From DASPPF01 sp032906705 (GTDB lineage Archaea > Thermoproteota > Nitrososphaeria > Nitrososphaerales > Gagatemarchaeaceae), in contig JAJTZC010000049.1 in assembly GCA_032906705.1 (NCBI GenBank), positions 1 to 7,790 on the forward strand: a DNA stretch of 7,790 nucleotides, written 5' to 3'. The notes below the pieces were generated by a model. The model was not told where the DNA came from and did no database searches. It saw only the letters and a list, made by a program, of their open reading frames with translations. Positions 5,337 to 7,790 of the stretch are shown piece by piece. Each line of letters starts with the position of its first letter. Position 1 is the first letter of the stretch. A program made the position numbers and the translations under genes.

Positions 5337-6802
5337 TTGACGGCGCCACGAACAAGGGTACTGATTTGTGTCCTCCTGACGCTTCTATCCCTCTCGGTGT
5401 TCTTGCCTCTTGGCATCAAAGAAGCCTCTGCAGCAACGAGTCAAGTTGTGCTAACTCCAAGTGACGACGCGTATACCGACTCGAGCCGCTCCAGTGACAT
5501 CGCTGGTACGTCTACAGTGTTAGCCGCGTTGGAATATAGTGGGGCTACCGCGGGGGCGCTTTCAACAAGACAAATGCAGAGCTGGCTGAAATTTTCCCTT
5601 TCCAGCATACCGCCTGCTGTCACGATAACCAGCGCAACTTTAACTCTCTCGCTTAGTCAGACAGTTGTAAATCAGATCGTGGGAGTCTACGGTGAGACAA
5701 ATAACGCTTGGAGTGAGAACACCCTGACGTGGAACAACGCACCGATAAGCTCCGTTAGCTCTTCATATAGCGACTCCAATTCTGTCACGAACGGCACAAC
5801 GACCTATAATTTGAGCGTCACTTCGCTCGTGGCTGGCGCGTCGAGCACCGGTTCTATTTCACTGGTCATCAAGCCAGTATCCTCGCAGAGTCAGAACATC
5901 AACGGCTGGTCCAACTTTTATTCAAAGGAAGCAGGGTCTAAGGTAAGTCCTTCACTAACGATAACATACTCTGTCTCCACCTCGGTGTCTACTACCACCA
6001 CGACAGTAACGTCGACAGTGACTTCCCCCACAACAACGACTCAGACTGTCACAACGACTGAGAAGTCAACTGTTACTTCGCCCACTACCGCAACTGTGAC
6101 ATCAACATTCACGTCCCCAACTACCACGACAGTAACATCGACGCTTACCTCTCCTGCTGTCGCCGCAGCTGCTTCGACACCTTCGAGTAGCTCCACCCTA
6201 CTCTACTTGGTTGGAGGTGGCGCGATTGCCGTCGTCTCGGCCTTGGGCGCTGCCTGGTCTATTCATTTGAACTCTTCCAGGTCCAACATATATAGAAAAG
6301 GCAGGCCATCATCTGAGCCTCAAGACGTAACCGATAACACCAGTGGGTCGTTAGGTTCATACAGAAAAGGCAGGCCATCATCTGAGCCTCAAGNNNNNNN
6401 NNNNNNNNNNNNNNNNNNNNNNNNNNNNNNNNNNNNNNNNNNNNNNNNNNNNNNNNNNNNNNNNNNNNNNNNNNNNNNNNNNNNNNNNNNNNNACCAGTG
6501 GGTCGTTAGGTTCATACAGAAAAGGCAGGCCATCATCTGAGCCTCAAGACGTAACCGATAACACCAGTGGGTCGTTAGGTTCATACAGAAAAGGCAGGCC
6601 ATCATCTGAGCCTCAAGGCAGAGAGCTCAGCGACAAGATCGAGGAGCTCGGTCGAGAGACGGCTGAGCTAATCTTCTGCGGATACTGCGGCGCCAAACTC
6701 CCAGGCCACAACCCTGGCTGCCCAGATTCACCGGCAGGAATAGCCGTTACCGATCCGGGTACCCCAAGCGATAAAGAATCGCCGAAGAAGAAGTCGAAAT
6801 AA
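5337..6802 (+). CDS. Secreted membrane-anchored DNRLRE-domain protein with cytoplasmic repeat tail and Cys/His zinc-binding motif (interrupted by assembly gap)
   Basis: Type I surface protein. From the TTG at 5337: signal peptide (MTAPRTR, hydrophobic 8-27, cleavage near 31-33); DNRLRE-like beta domain about 36-212, with DDAYTDSS (43-50), WLKFSLSSIP (83-92), VTITSATLTL (95-104), VYGETNNAWSENTLTWNNAP (117-136) and a closing SPSLTITYS; Ser/Thr-rich stalk 213-285 with TSP/TVTST repeats; membrane helix about 287-310. Then comes an intracellular tail of 23-residue repeats beginning YRKGRPSSEPQ (from 319), a 100-N gap, more repeats, a short helix, and a C-x2-C-x6-H-x3-C motif (CGYCGAKLPGHNPGCP) before a Lys-rich end. 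The 102 codons after the gap are in frame with the repeat. The ATG at 5289 is in frame but would put 16 extra residues ahead of the signal peptide. DNRLRE domains occur in secreted cell-wall or adhesion proteins; ligand and role are unknown. Confidence 0.8.
6291..6617 (+). repeat. 69-bp in-frame tandem repeat array in the DNRLRE gene tail
   Basis: Units of 69 bp (23 codons) start at 6291, 6360, 6515 and 6584, with a 21-bp unit remnant at 6494-6514 and a final half unit ending at 6617. The array is interrupted by the N run. Visible copies are identical except TAT against TAC in the first codon, so even synonymous sites have not drifted. This implies recent duplication or homogenisation and explains why assembly failed here. 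The encoded unit is hydrophilic, Ser/Pro/Gly-rich and probably disordered. Confidence 0.95.
6394..6493. other. Assembly gap of exactly 100 N
   Basis: A placeholder run of 100 N inside the 69-bp array. The flanks end in CAAG and resume at ACCAGTGGG, positions that are 14 nt apart within a unit, so the true missing length should be 14 plus a multiple of 69 (14, 83, 152 and so on). A length of 100 fits neither the repeat phase nor the reading frame. Confidence 0.95.
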
Positions 6803-6847
6803 TCGGTCGTCTGTTTGAGAAGGGCCAGTGTGGAAGCCAGTTTAGGA

Positions 6848-7054
6848 TTAAGAACCCATGAGGCCGTTAAGGTATTTCAACAACTCGCGTTGATGTTTTG
6901 GATATTGCTCTATAGCGCTAGATCCTACCGGCCCACTTAAATTATTGGTACCGCCCGATGACGGGTCAGCATAAGAGGCCTGCTTCGCCTCCTCTAGTGT
7001 TGTGCGCAACAACACAAAAGGGAGACGACCCGCTTTTATGACGGAAGGTTCCAA
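6848..7054 (-). CDS. Doubtful small ORF, unknown
   Basis: A 68-codon frame from TTG at 7054. Downstream in-frame alternatives are GTG 7015, TTG 7012 and TTG 7009. From 7009 the product would be about 53 residues beginning MRTTLEEAKQASYAD and ending LLKYLNGLMGS, with a polar Gly/Ser middle and no recognised domain. In favour is ATAAAA on the minus strand (7034-7039), 25-28 bases before the TTGs, and a composition unlike a shadow frame. Against are its short length, the lack of a family match and a location in repeat-bearing intergenic DNA. The 6803-7317 interval otherwise holds only repeat copy D. Confidence 0.25.
   Translation of the reverse strand: MEPSVIKAGRLPFVLLRTTLEEAKQASYADPSSGGTNNLSGPVGSSAIEQYPKHQRELLKYLNGLMGS
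6997..7015. other. Perfect 7-bp inverted repeat at the putative start of the small ORF
   Basis: GTGTTGT (6997-7003), GCGCA loop, ACAACAC (7009-7015). It overlaps the possible start codons at 7009-7015 and lies about 25 bases past ATAAAA on the minus strand, where a repressor could block initiation. It might equally be an RNA hairpin. Confidence 0.3.
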
Positions 7055-7077
7055 TACCGACTGGCAGGTGGCCTTGC

Positions 7078-7212
7078 GGGGCCCAAACCTGAACGGGTTC
7101 TGAAGGTGGATTCCGGAACTCTGCTTATCGAGTCGGGCCGACTAATTCTTGAATGCGATGGTTGTTGGACTGCGGGCCCGGAGGGATGCAATTAATTATT
7201 TAAGCGAATCCC
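7078..7212 (+). repeat. Dispersed repeat 2, copy D (two conserved blocks)
   Basis: Block 1 is 7078-7118 and block 2 is 7183-7212, matching 5165-5205 and 5231-5260 in the same order and orientation. The spacer is 64 nt here against 25 nt in copy C and is unrelated in sequence. The left arm of the strong hairpin seen at copy C is not clearly present here. Block 2 ends in GGGAT and ATCCC. Confidence 0.75.
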
Positions 7213-7317
7213 TGACTCCTGGCTGCCAGCGCGCTAGGGCATCATGAACTGGGCGGAAGCGGAAGTACGAATGACCGGAGGCAGGAGACAAGCTCGGACA
7301 AGAAGACAAAGTAGCGA

Positions 7318-7542
7318 CTATCGGCGTGAACGCAACTGCCTCAGATAAGTCGCGCCCATAATCAAGAGTGAGATTGCGAGAAGCGAAGTGAATCCGAGAT
7401 CCCACCATGAGAACCCGTCCTGAACGAGCAATACTCTTCCCTTGGTGACTATGATGCTCTCCCAGTACGCGTCCGTCAAAAGGTAGAGAGAAGACGAAAA
7501 GCAGATGACAGAGAGTATTGCTGCCTTGACTCGACTGTTCAT
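7318..7542 (-). CDS. Small two-helix membrane protein, 74 residues, unknown function
   Basis: Not matched to a known family. Residues 7-27 (AAILSVICFSSSLYLLTDAYW) and about 46-67 (from WWDLGFTSLLAISLL) are two membrane segments joined by a short loop with ESIIVTKGRVLLVQDG. The ends are basic (MNSRVK and RQLRSRR), which suggests both termini are cytoplasmic. The start is ATG at 7542, with TTTAATA centred 28 bases upstream on the minus strand, fitting a leaderless archaeal transcript. A TATAAAT directly before the ATG is too close to act as its TATA box. It stands alone, with no clear operon partner; downstream lies repeat copy D. Confidence 0.6.
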   Translation of the reverse strand: MNSRVKAAILSVICFSSSLYLLTDAYWESIIVTKGRVLLVQDGFSWWDLGFTSLLAISLLIMGATYLRQLRSRR

Positions 7543-7566
7543 ATTTATAGAACATCAGAAAATTCG

Positions 7567-7573
7567 TATTAAA
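7567..7573 (-). promoter_or_regulatory. TATA-like box of the 74-residue membrane protein gene
   Basis: TTTAATA on the minus strand, centred 28 bases before the ATG at 7542. The spacing matches the acs promoter in this window and is the best support that this short gene is real. Confidence 0.45.
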
Positions 7574-7790
7574 GTCCATTTCGCACAATGTCACGGGTAA
7601 CTAAAGTGCCAGCTGGGAGGAAAGAATGGGGGTGCCTCGGGAAAGGGCTTACTGCGCCGTTGTTTGGCCTCCGCACCGTATGCCTCTCGTTGGATGCCTT
7701 GCCTGAATGAAGCTGGAGGAAAAAACCCGTAGGCTTGCCAGTGACTGAAAAAGAAGGACACCCTAACGCAGCCTGCGCGCGCTAGGGCAC
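7574..7790. other. Right-edge stretch without a supported gene
   Basis: A 40-codon plus-strand frame (7588-7710) and a minus-strand frame open from the right edge to 7601 exist, but neither has a recognisable product. A T6 run on the minus strand (7720-7725) after G/C-rich sequence could be a terminator for a gene beyond the right edge. GCGCGCTAGGGCA at 7777-7789 also occurs at 7229-7241; a 13-base match alone may be chance. Confidence 0.4.

Noticed and set aside
6291..6617. CRISPR array
   Set aside because: Units are contiguous in-frame 69-bp copies with no unique spacers; they encode a protein repeat.
7196..7594. 132-codon minus-strand frame
   Set aside because: It overlaps the 74-residue membrane gene in a different phase, runs through repeat-bearing DNA and lacks recognisable content.
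7588..7710. 40-codon plus-strand frame at the right edge
   Set aside because: No recognised product and no well-placed TATA box; the nearest A/T patch is only about 18 bases upstream.
7229..7789. 13-base direct repeat GCGCGCTAGGGCA as element ends or attachment sites
   Set aside because: One 13-base match in a window this size can arise by chance, and no integrase or transposase lies between the copies.

Overview
The window looks archaeal and comes from a draft assembly, since it contains a run of exactly 100 N at 6394-6493. The archaeal reading rests on four things. Several genes have A/T-rich TATA-like boxes about 27-32 bases before the start codon, as expected for leaderless or nearly leaderless transcripts. 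Shine-Dalgarno sites are mostly missing. TTG is the forced start codon of at least five genes. The gene content fits too: a dolichol-phosphate-mannose-synthase-like GT2 enzyme, an archaeal-looking AMP-forming acetyl-CoA synthetase and a DUF4258/DUF2283 pair. The lineage cannot be fixed from sequence alone; an uncultured soil or sediment archaeon (for example Nitrososphaeria, Bathyarchaeia or Thermoplasmata relatives) is an inference.

Left part (1-3724) is ordinary metabolism and surface-glycan chemistry. On the minus strand lie the first 220 codons of acetyl-CoA synthetase (1-660) with its own promoter. Upstream of it is a two-gene unit: a DegT/StrS-type sugar aminotransferase (1535-2647) followed 18 nt later by a GT2 polyprenyl-phosphate glycosyltransferase (803-1516). 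Divergently, on the plus strand, is a polytopic GT-C/GT87-like membrane glycosyltransferase (2717-3724); one A/T-rich element may serve both directions. Together these three could make an amino sugar, load a sugar onto a lipid carrier and transfer it at the membrane, as in protein N-glycosylation or a surface polysaccharide.

Middle part (3725-5336) is accessory. It holds a DUF4258-like gene (minus, broken near its start) followed 4 nt later by a DUF2283 gene (4099-4311), a plausible toxin-antitoxin-like pair. A small plus-strand gene (4679-4945) diverges from it. Two copies of a ~110-bp dispersed repeat (3723-3831 and 4988-5100) occur here, and one copy of a second, two-block repeat (5165-5260).

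Right part (5337-7790) is dominated by a secreted, membrane-anchored protein. In order it has a signal peptide, a DNRLRE-like extracellular domain, a Ser/Thr-rich stalk, one membrane helix, a tail of nearly perfect 23-residue (69-bp) repeats interrupted by the assembly gap, and a Cys/His zinc-binding motif. The gap breaks its frame, so an automatic call would stop at 6509; the real frame resumes after the gap and ends at 6802. Beyond it are a doubtful small minus-strand frame, the second copy of the two-block repeat (7078-7212), and a 74-residue two-helix membrane protein (7318-7542) with a clear TATA-like box.
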